The position numbers and the translations under genes are program-made. Positions 1 through 6,177 of a stretch of 10,267 nt of DNA are shown one piece after another (the first letter of the stretch is position 1; every line of letters starts with the position of its first letter). The notes beneath the pieces are model-generated. The model was not told the DNA's origin, made no database searches, and worked only from the letters and a program-made list of their open reading frames with translations. Source of the stretch: Gammaproteobacteria bacterium (GTDB taxonomy: Bacteria; Pseudomonadota; Gammaproteobacteria; Chromatiales; Chromatiaceae); contig JAGVUH010000208.1 in assembly GCA_019136395.1 (NCBI GenBank), forward strand, positions 1 to 10,267, in the 5' to 3' direction.

Positions 1-103
1 GCAGGTCCGGCGTCTCCATCGGGATTGCCGGTCGGGTATCGGATTGCGCCCAGGCCGCCAGTGAAACGGCGCCAAGGAGGGTTGCGGTCAGGATCCTTTT
101 CAT
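1..103 (-). CDS. Exported protein of unknown function (5' end only)
   Basis: Only the first 34 codons of a minus-strand gene lie in the window; the rest is beyond the left edge. The translation starts MKRILTATLL, continues with a hydrophobic stretch GAVSLAAWA, then QSDTRPAIPMETPDL. This is a textbook Sec signal peptide: a basic N-terminus, a hydrophobic core and a likely cleavage site after AWA, so the product is probably periplasmic or secreted. An in-frame ATG six codons upstream (119-121) is an alternative start; neither has a clear Shine-Dalgarno. The gene diverges from rep, and the 204 bases between the two starts must hold both promoters. The mature part is too short to name a family. 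Confidence 0.6.
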   Translation of the reverse strand, partial: MKRILTATLLGAVSLAAWAQSDTRPAIPMETPDL

Positions 104-307
104 CGGGGTCGACAAGGCCATGAAGATTCCGTAAGTCCGCCTATGTTAGTACGGCGGGATAGGGAATGCCTGGCCTTTGTGAACCGCCTTAGCCAGTAAG
201 ACCACCCCTCCGGCATAATGCCGCCTTTCTCACCCGCGCCCACTCCCATCCCGAGCCTGGCGCGAACCCGTCACCCCCCACCCTCCCCGCCGTTTGATCA
301 CAACCCC

Positions 308-2314
308 GTGAAGGACCTCAACCGCCGCCAACTCGAAGCCGTCCGCTATCTGGGTGGCCCGCTGCTGGTCCTGGCCGGCGCCGGCTCCGGCAAGACCCGG
401 GTCATCGCGCGCAAGATCGCCCACCTGGTGGGGGAATGCGGCCTGGCGCCGCGCCATATCGCCGCCGTCACCTTCACCAATAAGGCGGCGCGGGAGATGA
501 AGGAACGGGTCGGCCGCCTGCTGAAGGGCCGCGACGCCCGCGGTCTGCGCATCTCCACCTTCCACACCCTGGGCCTGGACCTGCTGCGCCGTGACCATGA
601 CCGCGCCGGGCTGCGGGCCGGCTTCTCCCTCTTCGATCCCCAGGACGCCGAGGCCGTCATCAAGGAACACCTGCGTGCGGTACGCCAGGCCGACGCCCTG
701 ACCCCCGCCACGGTCCAGAACCGCATCTCCGCCTGGAAGAATGCCCTCATCGAGCCTCCCCAGGCCCTGAGCCAGGCCGAGGACGACTTCGAGGCCGATC
801 TCGCCGGCCTTTACGCCGACTACCAGCGCAGCCTCCACGCCTATAACGCTGTCGATTTCGACGACCTCATCCGCCTGCCGGCGCGCCTCTTCGCCGAACA
901 GCCGGACCTGCTCGAAGCCTGGCAGGGGCGCATCCGCTACCTGCTGGTGGACGAATACCAGGACACCAACGGCGCCCAGTACGAACTGGTCCGGCGCCTG
1001 GTCGGCCCCCGTGGCGCCCTCACCGTGGTCGGTGACGACGATCAATCCATCTATGCCTGGCGCGGCGCCCGCCCAGAAAACCTGGCCAGGCTGCGGGAGG
1101 ACTTCCCCACCCTCAAGGTGGTCATGCTGGAGCAGAACTACCGCTCCAGCGGCCGCATCCTCGGCCTGGCCAATGCCCTCATCGCCAACAACCCGCACCT
1201 GTTCGAGAAGCGCCTCTGGTGCGCCCACGGCGAGGGCGAGCGTCCCCGGGTCATCACCTGCCGCGACGAGACCCAGGAGGCCGAGCGGGTCGTCTCCGAG
1301 ATCCTCCACCGCCGCTTCGCCGACCAGGCCAACTACGGTGACTTCGCCATCCTTTACCGCGGCAACCACCAGGCGCGCCTCTTCGAGCAGGCCCTCCGCG
1401 CCCACGACATCCCCTATTTCCTTAGCGGTGGCACCTCCTTCTTCGCCCGCACCGAGGTCAAGGACCTCATGGCCTATCTGCGCCTGCTCGCCAACCCGGA
1501 GGATGACGCCGCCTTTCTGCGCATCGTCAACACCCCACGCCGCGAGATCGGCCCCGGCACCCTGGAGAAGCTGGCGGCCTACGCCCGCGACCGCGGCGTG
1601 CCCCTGCTCAGGGCCTGCGGCGAGCTGGGCCTGGGCCAACATCTGGAAAAACGCCCCCGCGAACGCCTGGCCCAGTTCGCCACCTGGCTGTACCAGCATG
1701 CCCGGGATGCCGACCACGACCCGGTGGCCGCCGCCCGCGCCCTGGTGGAGGGCATGAACTACGCCGCCTGGCTGCGGGAGAACGCCTCCAGTCCCCAGGT
1801 CGCCGAGCGGCGGCTAGAGAACGTCCACAGCCTCATCGACTGGCTGGAGGCCCTGGGCAAGGGCGACCACCAGGGCAAGAACCTCCAGGACCGCGTCAGC
1901 CACTTGTCCCTGATGGATGTCCTGGAGCGTCAGGAAGAAGAGGCGGGCGGCGACCGCGTCGCCCTCATGACCCTTCACGCCGCCAAGGGCCTGGAGTTTC
2001 CCCAGGTCTTCCTGGTCGGCATGGAGGAGGAGCTCCTGCCCCACCGTACCAGCATCGAGGATGACAGCATCGAGGAGGAGCGGCGCCTGGCCTACGTTGG
2101 CATCACCCGCGCCCGCGAGCGCCTGACCTTCACCCTCGCCCAGCGCCGCAAGCGCTTCGGCGAACTGGTCCAGACCCAGCCCAGCCGCTTCCTGGGGGAA
2201 GTGCCTGAGGCTGACCTGGACTGGGACATCCGCCGTCAGGCGAACGAGGAGGAAAAGCGCGCCCGCGGCAGCGCCCACCTGGCGGGCCTGAAGGGATTGC
2301 TGGCCACCGGCTGA
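308..2314 (+). CDS. rep: ATP-dependent DNA helicase Rep (UvrD/PcrA superfamily 1A)
   Basis: A 3'-5' DNA translocase that in known bacteria clears protein roadblocks ahead of replication forks. All SF1A motifs are present in order: Q-motif NRRQLEAVRY near the N-terminus, Walker A AGAGSGKT (residues 23-30), motif Ia TFTNKAAREM, Walker B LLVDEYQDTN, motif III VGDDDQSIYAWRGA, motif IV LEQNYRSSGRIL, motif V LMTLHAAKGLEFPQVFLVG and motif VI EERRLAYVGITRARERL. The text around them (GGTSFFARTEVKDL, RIVNTPRREIGP, LLPHRTSIEDDSIEEE) matches Rep more than UvrD. I chose the GTG at 308 (668 residues, close to E. coli Rep at 673), because Rep proteins begin a few residues before the Q-motif. The same frame is open back to ATG 218, but those 30 residues are a low-complexity Pro/Arg/Ser run. 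Neither start has a good Shine-Dalgarno. Confidence 0.95.
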   Translation: MKDLNRRQLEAVRYLGGPLLVLAGAGSGKTRVIARKIAHLVGECGLAPRHIAAVTFTNKAAREMKERVGRLLKGRDARGLRISTFHTLGLDLLRRDHDRAGLRAGFSLFDPQDAEAVIKEHLRAVRQADALTPATVQNRISAWKNALIEPPQALSQAEDDFEADLAGLYADYQRSLHAYNAVDFDDLIRLPARLFAEQPDLLEAWQGRIRYLLVDEYQDTNGAQYELVRRLVGPRGALTVVGDDDQSIYAWRGARPENLARLREDFPTLKVVMLEQNYRSSGRILGLANALIANNPHLFEKRLWCAHGEGERPRVITCRDETQEAERVVSEILHRRFADQANYGDFAILYRGNHQARLFEQALRAHDIPYFLSGGTSFFARTEVKDLMAYLRLLANPEDDAAFLRIVNTPRREIGPGTLEKLAAYARDRGVPLLRACGELGLGQHLEKRPRERLAQFATWLYQHARDADHDPVAAARALVEGMNYAAWLRENASSPQVAERRLENVHSLIDWLEALGKGDHQGKNLQDRVSHLSLMDVLERQEEEAGGDRVALMTLHAAKGLEFPQVFLVGMEEELLPHRTSIEDDSIEEERRLAYVGITRARERLTFTLAQRRKRFGELVQTQPSRFLGEVPEADLDWDIRRQANEEEKRARGSAHLAGLKGLLATG

Positions 2315-2323
2315 AATGGCCGT

Positions 2324-2370
2324 GACCACAAATCCCCCGCGACACAAATCCCGCGCGACGAATCCCTCGC
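2324..2370 (+). repeat. Degenerate tandem repeat, three units of 14-17 bp
   Basis: Three consecutive units begin with GAC and share a core AATCCC followed by CGC: GACCACAAATCCCCCGC (2324-2340), GACACAAATCCCGCGC (2341-2356) and GACGAATCCCTCGC (2357-2370), followed by a broken fourth start GACGGGAT. It lies just after the rep stop and before the tRNA promoter. No function is evident; no hairpin typical of a terminator is formed. Confidence 0.6.
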
Positions 2371-2376
2371 GACGGG

Positions 2377-2406
2377 ATGACAGCAGCCGCCCACCGGTTA
2401 TATACT
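2377..2406 (+). promoter_or_regulatory. Putative sigma-70 promoter for the tRNA operon
   Basis: ATGACA (2377-2382) as -35 and TATACT (2401-2406) as -10, separated by 18 bp, each one base from consensus. Transcription would begin at about 2412-2414, only a few bases before mature tRNA-Cys. The bases after the -10 are TTCTCGCC, a partly GC-rich discriminator of the kind seen at stringently controlled stable-RNA promoters. Inferred from sequence only. Confidence 0.55.
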
Positions 2407-2417
2407 TTCTCGCCTTA

Positions 2418-2491
2418 GGCTGAGTGGCAGAGTGGTCATGCAGCGGCCTGCAAAGCCGTGTACCTCGGTTCGATTCCGGGCTCAGCCTCCA
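2418..2491 (+). tRNA. tRNA-Cys(GCA)
   Basis: Full cloverleaf. The acceptor stem GGCTGAG (2418-2424) pairs with CTCAGCC (2481-2487), followed by discriminator T and encoded CCA (2489-2491). The anticodon stem GCGGC/GCCGT encloses the loop CTGCAAA with anticodon GCA at 2450-2452. The T-arm CTCGG-TTCGATT-CCGGG is normal. U73 and anticodon GCA are the identity elements of tRNA-Cys. It is followed 86 bp later by tRNA-Leu(UAA), the order seen in the glyW-cysT-leuZ operon of E. coli, but no tRNA-Gly precedes it here. Confidence 0.96.
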
Positions 2492-2577
2492 CCTCCTTCC
2501 CTGCCTCGGCGCCCGGTTCACCCCCCCTCCAGAACCCGCGACGCCTTCCGACCCGGCTTCAACACCCCCCTCCACCC

Positions 2578-2662
2578 GCCCGGGTGGCGAAATCGGTAGA
2601 CGCAAAGGACTTAAAATCCTTCGGAGTGATCCATGCGGGTTCGAGTCCCGCCCCGGGCACCA
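2578..2662 (+). tRNA. tRNA-Leu(UAA)
   Basis: The acceptor stem GCCCGGG (2578-2584) pairs with CCCGGGC (2652-2658), followed by discriminator A and encoded CCA (2660-2662). The anticodon stem AAGGA/TCCTT encloses the loop CTTAAAA with anticodon TAA at 2612-2614. A long class II variable arm with GGA...TCC pairing follows, then T-arm GCGGG-TTCGAGT-CCCGC. The 85-nt length and large variable arm fit tRNA-Leu. The 3' end borders the accessory region; a truncated antitoxin gene ends 23 bp away, so this tRNA is a candidate integration boundary, although no duplicated 3' end was found in the window. The 86-bp spacer between the tRNAs is very C-rich and holds no gene. Confidence 0.97.
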
Positions 2663-2685
2663 TTGATTCACACAGGAAAACGGCA

Positions 2686-2925
2686 TTACAAAGGACTTTT
2701 CTTAGGTGAGCGATATTGCTTCGTCCCCATGCGGGCAGCAACCTCATCCTGACTCAACCCGGCACGGGCACGGGCACGGGCACGGGCACGGGCACGGGCA
2801 CGGGCACGGGCGGCGATCAACTCGCTGGCGATGGCAAATTCCTCCTCCAAGGCGTCATAGGCGGCCCGAACCTGGGGATCACACAGCAGGTCGGCTTTCA
2901 GGTCGTTAAAATCAATCGTTTTCAT
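2686..2925 (-). pseudogene. Truncated HigA/XRE-family antitoxin with poly(Arg-Ala) expansion
   Basis: ATG at 2925 with GGAG about 8 nt upstream; 79 codons. The N-terminus MKTIDFNDLKADLL, PQVRAAYDALEEEFAIA and then GLSQDEVAARMGTKQ is typical of HigA-type antitoxins encoded with RelE/HigB-type toxins. Such proteins usually run to about 95-110 residues and continue MGT.QS.IARLESG through the recognition helix. Here the frame leaves the family after MGTKQ, reads YRSPKKSPL and stops. In the +1 frame the next residues are IAHL, resembling family IARL, so a small deletion plus loss of the 3' part is likely. Residues 40-55 are (RA)8, encoded by a hexanucleotide repeat between the N-terminal helices and the helix-turn-helix; relatives typically have one or two RA units. 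No toxin gene is upstream. DNA binding is probably lost; toxin binding by the N-terminus is conceivable but unsupported. Confidence 0.75.
2761..2810 (+). repeat. Hexanucleotide microsatellite (GGCACG)8 with G-quadruplex potential
   Basis: Eight perfect copies of GGCACG (2761-2808) plus GG. On the minus strand this reads CGT GCC eight times, giving (Arg-Ala)8 in the antitoxin remnant. The plus strand has eight GGG runs (first 2766-2768, last 2808-2810) separated by CAC, which fits the G3N1-7 quadruplex motif. Because units are six bases long, copy-number change lengthens or shortens the protein without changing frame. Confidence 0.97.
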
Positions 2926-3033
2926 TGGCCAGGCTCCATAAATGTGCGCGCCAGGGTTAACCTTTGGGATCGTGTTTTCGGGTCGATCAGCAGAAGGCGC
3001 CACACGAAGAGCGAACCTCTACACAGCGGTTAC

Positions 3034-3579
3034 CTAACCAAACAGATTGCCAAGGTCCATTTCCACCGCCTCGAAAGGGGGGATGCTCGCGCGCCCCTGG
3101 CCCTTCAGGGTCGCGATCACGCGCCACTCGCCGCCTTCGAGCACATAGGCCACCAGGGTGCGATCCTCGGGCCAGATCAGCCAGTAGTGCGTTACCCGGT
3201 AACGCTTTAACAGTAAGGGCAGTTGCACCATGTCCTTGCGCTCGTGGCCGGGCGAGACGATCTCGCACACCCAGTCCGGGACGACCTCTATGACGCCATC
3301 GGGCGGTCGCGGTAGCCGTGCGCGCCGCCAGCCGGCCAGGTCATGGGATGGACATTCGTGCGCATCGTAAGCGACGCTGACCTCGGTCAGGATCCACCAG
3401 CCGCCGCCGGGTCCAGCGCCACGGATGAAGGGGTGCAATTCTCCGCGCAGGTTGCCCTGCGCAGCGGCGTGGGGGAAACGCGCCATTGGTCGGCGCACGA
3501 TCTCACCGGCGATCAGTTCCACCCGCTCCTCTGGCGACAAAAGCAGATCGGCGACGGTGTTGAGTTTCAATGCCTCCAT
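3034..3579 (-). CDS. Uma2-family protein (DUF820), PD-(D/E)XK nuclease-like
   Basis: 181 residues. Uma2 proteins have a restriction-endonuclease-like fold and are abundant in cyanobacteria and purple bacteria; their cellular role is poorly known. Family signatures visible: VELIAGEIV (20-28), HDLAGWRRARLPRPP (79-93, candidate acidic residue D80), VPDWVCEIVSPG (100-111, E106), HYWLIWPEDRTLVAY (131-145) and the C-terminal IPPFEAVEMDLGNLF. Many members have a lysine after the SP motif in D-x-x-x-K-L; here the text is RKDMVQLPLLLKRY, so the usual position is not lysine and catalysis is uncertain. I chose ATG 3579, preceded by GGTGGA; an ATG at 3621 would add 14 residues. It lies upstream of, and on the same strand as, the antitoxin remnant (108 bp gap) and diverges from the hydrolase gene. 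Confidence 0.85.
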   Translation of the reverse strand: MEALKLNTVADLLLSPEERVELIAGEIVRRPMARFPHAAAQGNLRGELHPFIRGAGPGGGWWILTEVSVAYDAHECPSHDLAGWRRARLPRPPDGVIEVVPDWVCEIVSPGHERKDMVQLPLLLKRYRVTHYWLIWPEDRTLVAYVLEGGEWRVIATLKGQGRASIPPFEAVEMDLGNLFG

Positions 3580-3914
3580 CGAGTCCACCAGAGCCAGGCC
3601 AACCACAAGGGTGCACTCCATGTTCGCGCAAAAAGGACGCGGACTCCAGCCACCGCCACTCCTGATCAAAGGCCAGGTTAGTGAATCCCAAGCGGCGAAT
3701 TTCATGCCCGCGGCACCAAGCCTGGCGGGTTTACCCTCCGCCACCCTGGCGGCCGGCCTTGGCCGCACCCCTGGCCTATACTCCGATTGACGTAAAAACC
3801 AATCGGTGGCCCAGCATGACCGTCGGTTTCTTCCCACCCCCACCCTGGCGCCCCGCGCCCGGGTCGCTTGGGGGCCACCCACGCCTTGCCGCATCCGCGG
3901 GGGGAAGGCCTGCC
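3580..3914. other. Divergent intergenic region between the Uma2 gene and the hydrolase gene
   Basis: No convincing gene, although the hydrolase frame stays open back to 3681. It contains the first copy of a dispersed repeat (3745-3866) with a 7-bp dyad, and a direct repeat of CCTGGCGG (3721-3728 and 3745-3752). The Shine-Dalgarno-like GGGGGAAGG of the hydrolase gene lies at the right end. I see no sigma-70 promoter with two good hexamers. Confidence 0.6.
3745..3866 (+). repeat. Dispersed intergenic repeat, copy A
   Basis: About 122 bp, clearly similar to 9252-9373 in the same orientation. The right two thirds align best, roughly 80-85% by eye with three small indels. Both copies share CTCCGATTGACGTAA, then CCCAGCATG, then CCGTCGGTTTCTTCCCACCC. 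A perfect inverted repeat CCGATTG/CAATCGG (3783-3789, 3800-3806) with a 10-nt spacer lies in the middle. Both copies sit in divergent intergenic regions. Confidence 0.85.
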
Positions 3915-5495
3915 GTGACAGACCGGCCGCATCGGCCCTGGTCGCTCCACTGGGCGCTCCACTGGGCGCTCCTGTGGCTGGCCGTCCTGATCGTGCCCAC
4001 GGCCCTGGACGCCACGCCACTGCCGACCCCGATGGCACCCCCGGCGCCGATCCTCGAACGGGACCTCGCCCGCGTCATGGGCGAGGTGCGCGACCCGGCG
4101 GTCTTCAACGCCGCGTCCTGTGCGACCTACCTCCTGGAGCGTACCCAGGCGGTCCTGGAGCACGGCACCACCCACTATCTCCCCCAGGACCAGCGGGAGG
4201 AACAAGCCCTGGCGGACGCCGCCCCGCGGTTGGCCCAGGCCCTGTTTGACTTTCGCGCCACCCTCAAGGACCGCCTGGGTGATCTCGCCCGCCACCGGGA
4301 CCCGGACCCCGCCTGCGTCACCGCGGTGATCCGCGCCCTGCGCTATGCCCGGTTCATCGAAGAACTCCTGGTGGAATGGTGGCTGGGGCGAACCCCGGCA
4401 GGGGGCCCTTATCCGGTGCTCGCGGGGCCCCGGCCCGTCCTGATGGTCAGCCGGGGCGAAGGGGCCTACCAGCCCAGGTCCGGGGACATCCTCCTGGCCC
4501 GTAACGACTCCTTCGTCAGCGCGGCCATCGCCCGGATCAGCGATGAGGAGGGGCAATTCAGTCACGCCGCCCTGGTCCATGTGGACGCGGCCGGGCAGGT
4601 CTGGGTCCTGGAGTCTTTGATCCAACGGGGGGCCGTGGCCACGCCCTGGGCGGAGTGGACCGCCCACCCACCGGTACGGGTTCTGGTCAAGCGCCACCCC
4701 GACGCGGCCACGGCCGCCCACGCCGCGGACTGGCTCCACCGCTGGATCGACCGGCGCGCCGCCGCCGGCGCGGACCCGGCCCCCTATGACTTCTTCATGG
4801 ACTTTGCGGACGACGCCGAGCTCTCCTGCTCGGAGCTGGTGCAGTTCGCCTACCGGGAATCCTCCGGCGGCCAGACCCGGCTACCGCGCTTTGCCTCATC
4901 CCTCGGGGAGTTGGCGCAGCACCCCTTTGTCCAGGCCCTGGGGATCCGCCAACCCACCCTCTACAGCCCCAGCGATTTCGAAACCGATCCGCATCTGGTC
5001 ACGGTCGCCGAATGGCGGGATTACTCCAGGACCGCCCACAGCCGCATCCAGGACGCCATCCTCACCAGCATCTTTCGCTGGATGACCGACCAGCAGTACG
5101 CCTTGACCTATCGAGGTCTCAGCCAAGGTCTCGGCAACCTTTACTGGGAGGTCCTGCGGCCCACCGGCCTGGGGGCACGCTGGGTTCAGCCCAACATGAC
5201 GCGGGGCTTCTTCACGACCATCCTCGCCCTGCGCTCCGTCACGCGCGGCCTCGAACGGGAGCTCGTGGCACTCGATGACCGGCAGCGTCGGCGCACTGGC
5301 TGGGGACTCGACTACCAGACCATGCTGACCCGCTTGGAAGAACTGCGCCGCCAGGACTGCGCGGCCGCCCTGGCCAAACGCCGGGAGGCCCGCGCCAGCC
5401 CCTTCCTGTCCGAACCACCCCTTGGCGCGATCCCCCTGCTCTTCCATCAGTATCTCGATGTCCCCGCGGAGGTCGGCGACTGCCCTGAGCGGTGA
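3915..5495 (+). CDS. Exported YiiX/YebB-like permuted NlpC/P60 cysteine hydrolase
   Basis: 526 residues from GTG 3915, which has GGGGGAAGG six bases upstream. Residues 1-34 form a signal peptide or anchor (WSLHWALHWALLWLAVLIV) with a likely cleavage after ALDA, so the enzyme should act in the envelope. Residues 60-185 are a helical region of unknown function. The catalytic domain follows: SGDILLARN (189-197), FSHAALVHV with His217, WVLES with Glu233, and YDFFMDFADDAELSCSELV (291-309) with Cys305. The His-Glu-Cys order with YDF...CSEL identifies the circularly permuted papain-like group, whose members are amidases, peptidases or lipid hydrolases; the substrate here is unknown. About 200 C-terminal residues (320-526) match nothing I recognise. 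The frame extends upstream to 3681, but that part is Pro-rich and overlaps a repeat. It is the only plus-strand gene in this stretch. Confidence 0.85.
   Translation: MTDRPHRPWSLHWALHWALLWLAVLIVPTALDATPLPTPMAPPAPILERDLARVMGEVRDPAVFNAASCATYLLERTQAVLEHGTTHYLPQDQREEQALADAAPRLAQALFDFRATLKDRLGDLARHRDPDPACVTAVIRALRYARFIEELLVEWWLGRTPAGGPYPVLAGPRPVLMVSRGEGAYQPRSGDILLARNDSFVSAAIARISDEEGQFSHAALVHVDAAGQVWVLESLIQRGAVATPWAEWTAHPPVRVLVKRHPDAATAAHAADWLHRWIDRRAAAGADPAPYDFFMDFADDAELSCSELVQFAYRESSGGQTRLPRFASSLGELAQHPFVQALGIRQPTLYSPSDFETDPHLVTVAEWRDYSRTAHSRIQDAILTSIFRWMTDQQYALTYRGLSQGLGNLYWEVLRPTGLGARWVQPNMTRGFFTTILALRSVTRGLERELVALDDRQRRRTGWGLDYQTMLTRLEELRRQDCAAALAKRREARASPFLSEPPLGAIPLLFHQYLDVPAEVGDCPER
3944..3967 (+). 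repeat. 12-bp in-frame tandem duplication in a signal peptide
   Basis: GCTCCACTGGGC occurs twice in tandem (3944-3955, 3956-3967), followed by a diverged third unit GCTCCTGTGGCT. It encodes LHWA-LHWA-LLW in the hydrophobic core of the signal sequence and so changes its length by four residues per unit. Confidence 0.9.
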
Positions 5496-5578
5496 ACCCG
5501 TCGCCCCAAAAGGAGCACAAGGCCACCACCCGGATCGAACGGTGCCCGCGGGGTGAACAGCCCATGCGTGGGGCCGGG

Positions 5579-6133
5579 CTACTTCACCGGCTTCGGCACC
5601 CATTGCTGGTTCATCTTTGACATCTGGGTCACCAGATCAACGCCCTCCTGGGTGCCGATCAGCAGGATATCCATCGGTATCCGGTCCTTGCCCTCACCCG
5701 TATAGCTCTGCACGTGGGTGGCAAAGGACTGGCCGTCGATCCGGCTCCACATCTCCAGTTTCAGAATCTTCATGTTCTGCATGGTCTCGGCGTCGCCCTT
5801 GCTCTGGACGATGTTCTCCTTGCGCCAACTCCACCCGGGGGAGTTTTGTTTGAGTAGCTGGGCGATGTCCACATCGGACAAATTCGCATTGGGTTTGAAA
5901 ATCATCTCACCCACACTGACCTCGCCCGAAAAGGCGGCATAGATGACATAGGGCTTCTTCTTATAGATGAACCCCGGATGGTCCACGTCCACCGCCATCT
6001 CGTGGGTCGGTTTGCCGTAACGCTGCTGATATTGAGTTTGGGTCTCACCCACCACGGCTAACACCGGGTAGGCGGCGGTCAACGCCAGGATTGTCGCGAG
6101 GACCCGCAGGGTCGGAGGGTGCTGAGGATGCAT
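5579..6133 (-). CDS. Small exported protein of unknown function
   Basis: 184 residues from ATG 6133, which has a perfect AGGAGG (6139-6144) five bases upstream; this decides the start. A GTG at 6181, overlapping the stop of the WD40 gene, would add 16 residues before the signal peptide and is less likely. Residues 1-26 are a signal peptide (RVLATILALTAAYPVLA). The mature part begins VVGETQTQYQQRYGKP and contains FIYKKKPYVIYAAFSG, a predicted beta-rich region, and DVDIAQLLKQNSPGWSW. It resembles in outline small secreted proteins that begin with a Q..YG.P motif; I know no function for them. There are 44 bases between the WD40 stop and this start, so the gene is probably the last of the TIR-WD40 operon. 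It converges on the hydrolase gene with 83 bp between stops and no obvious terminator. Confidence 0.8.
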   Translation of the reverse strand: MHPQHPPTLRVLATILALTAAYPVLAVVGETQTQYQQRYGKPTHEMAVDVDHPGFIYKKKPYVIYAAFSGEVSVGEMIFKPNANLSDVDIAQLLKQNSPGWSWRKENIVQSKGDAETMQNMKILKLEMWSRIDGQSFATHVQSYTGEGKDRIPMDILLIGTQEGVDLVTQMSKMNQQWVPKPVK

Positions 6134-6177
6134 AGGGGCCTCCTGAGGCTTCAGATCAGCTGTTTCTATCGAAGACG

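Noticed and set aside
230..1717. 495-codon open frame on the minus strand
   Set aside because: Antisense shadow of rep; its Gly/Val/Ala-rich text has no domain, and rep has all helicase motifs.
2324..2370. CRISPR-like spacing in the tandem repeat
   Set aside because: Units are contiguous, short and degenerate, without spacers.
2640..2662. Duplicate of the tRNA-Leu 3' end as an att site
   Set aside because: No second copy of the tRNA 3' sequence was seen elsewhere in the window.
2424..2709. Short open frames over the tRNA genes, and a minus-strand frame 1814-2686
   Set aside because: They translate tRNA and rep sequence; the tRNA cloverleafs explain the DNA.
3702..4739. 345-codon open frame on the minus strand
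   Set aside because: Shadow of the hydrolase gene and repeat; low-complexity Gly/Arg/Pro.
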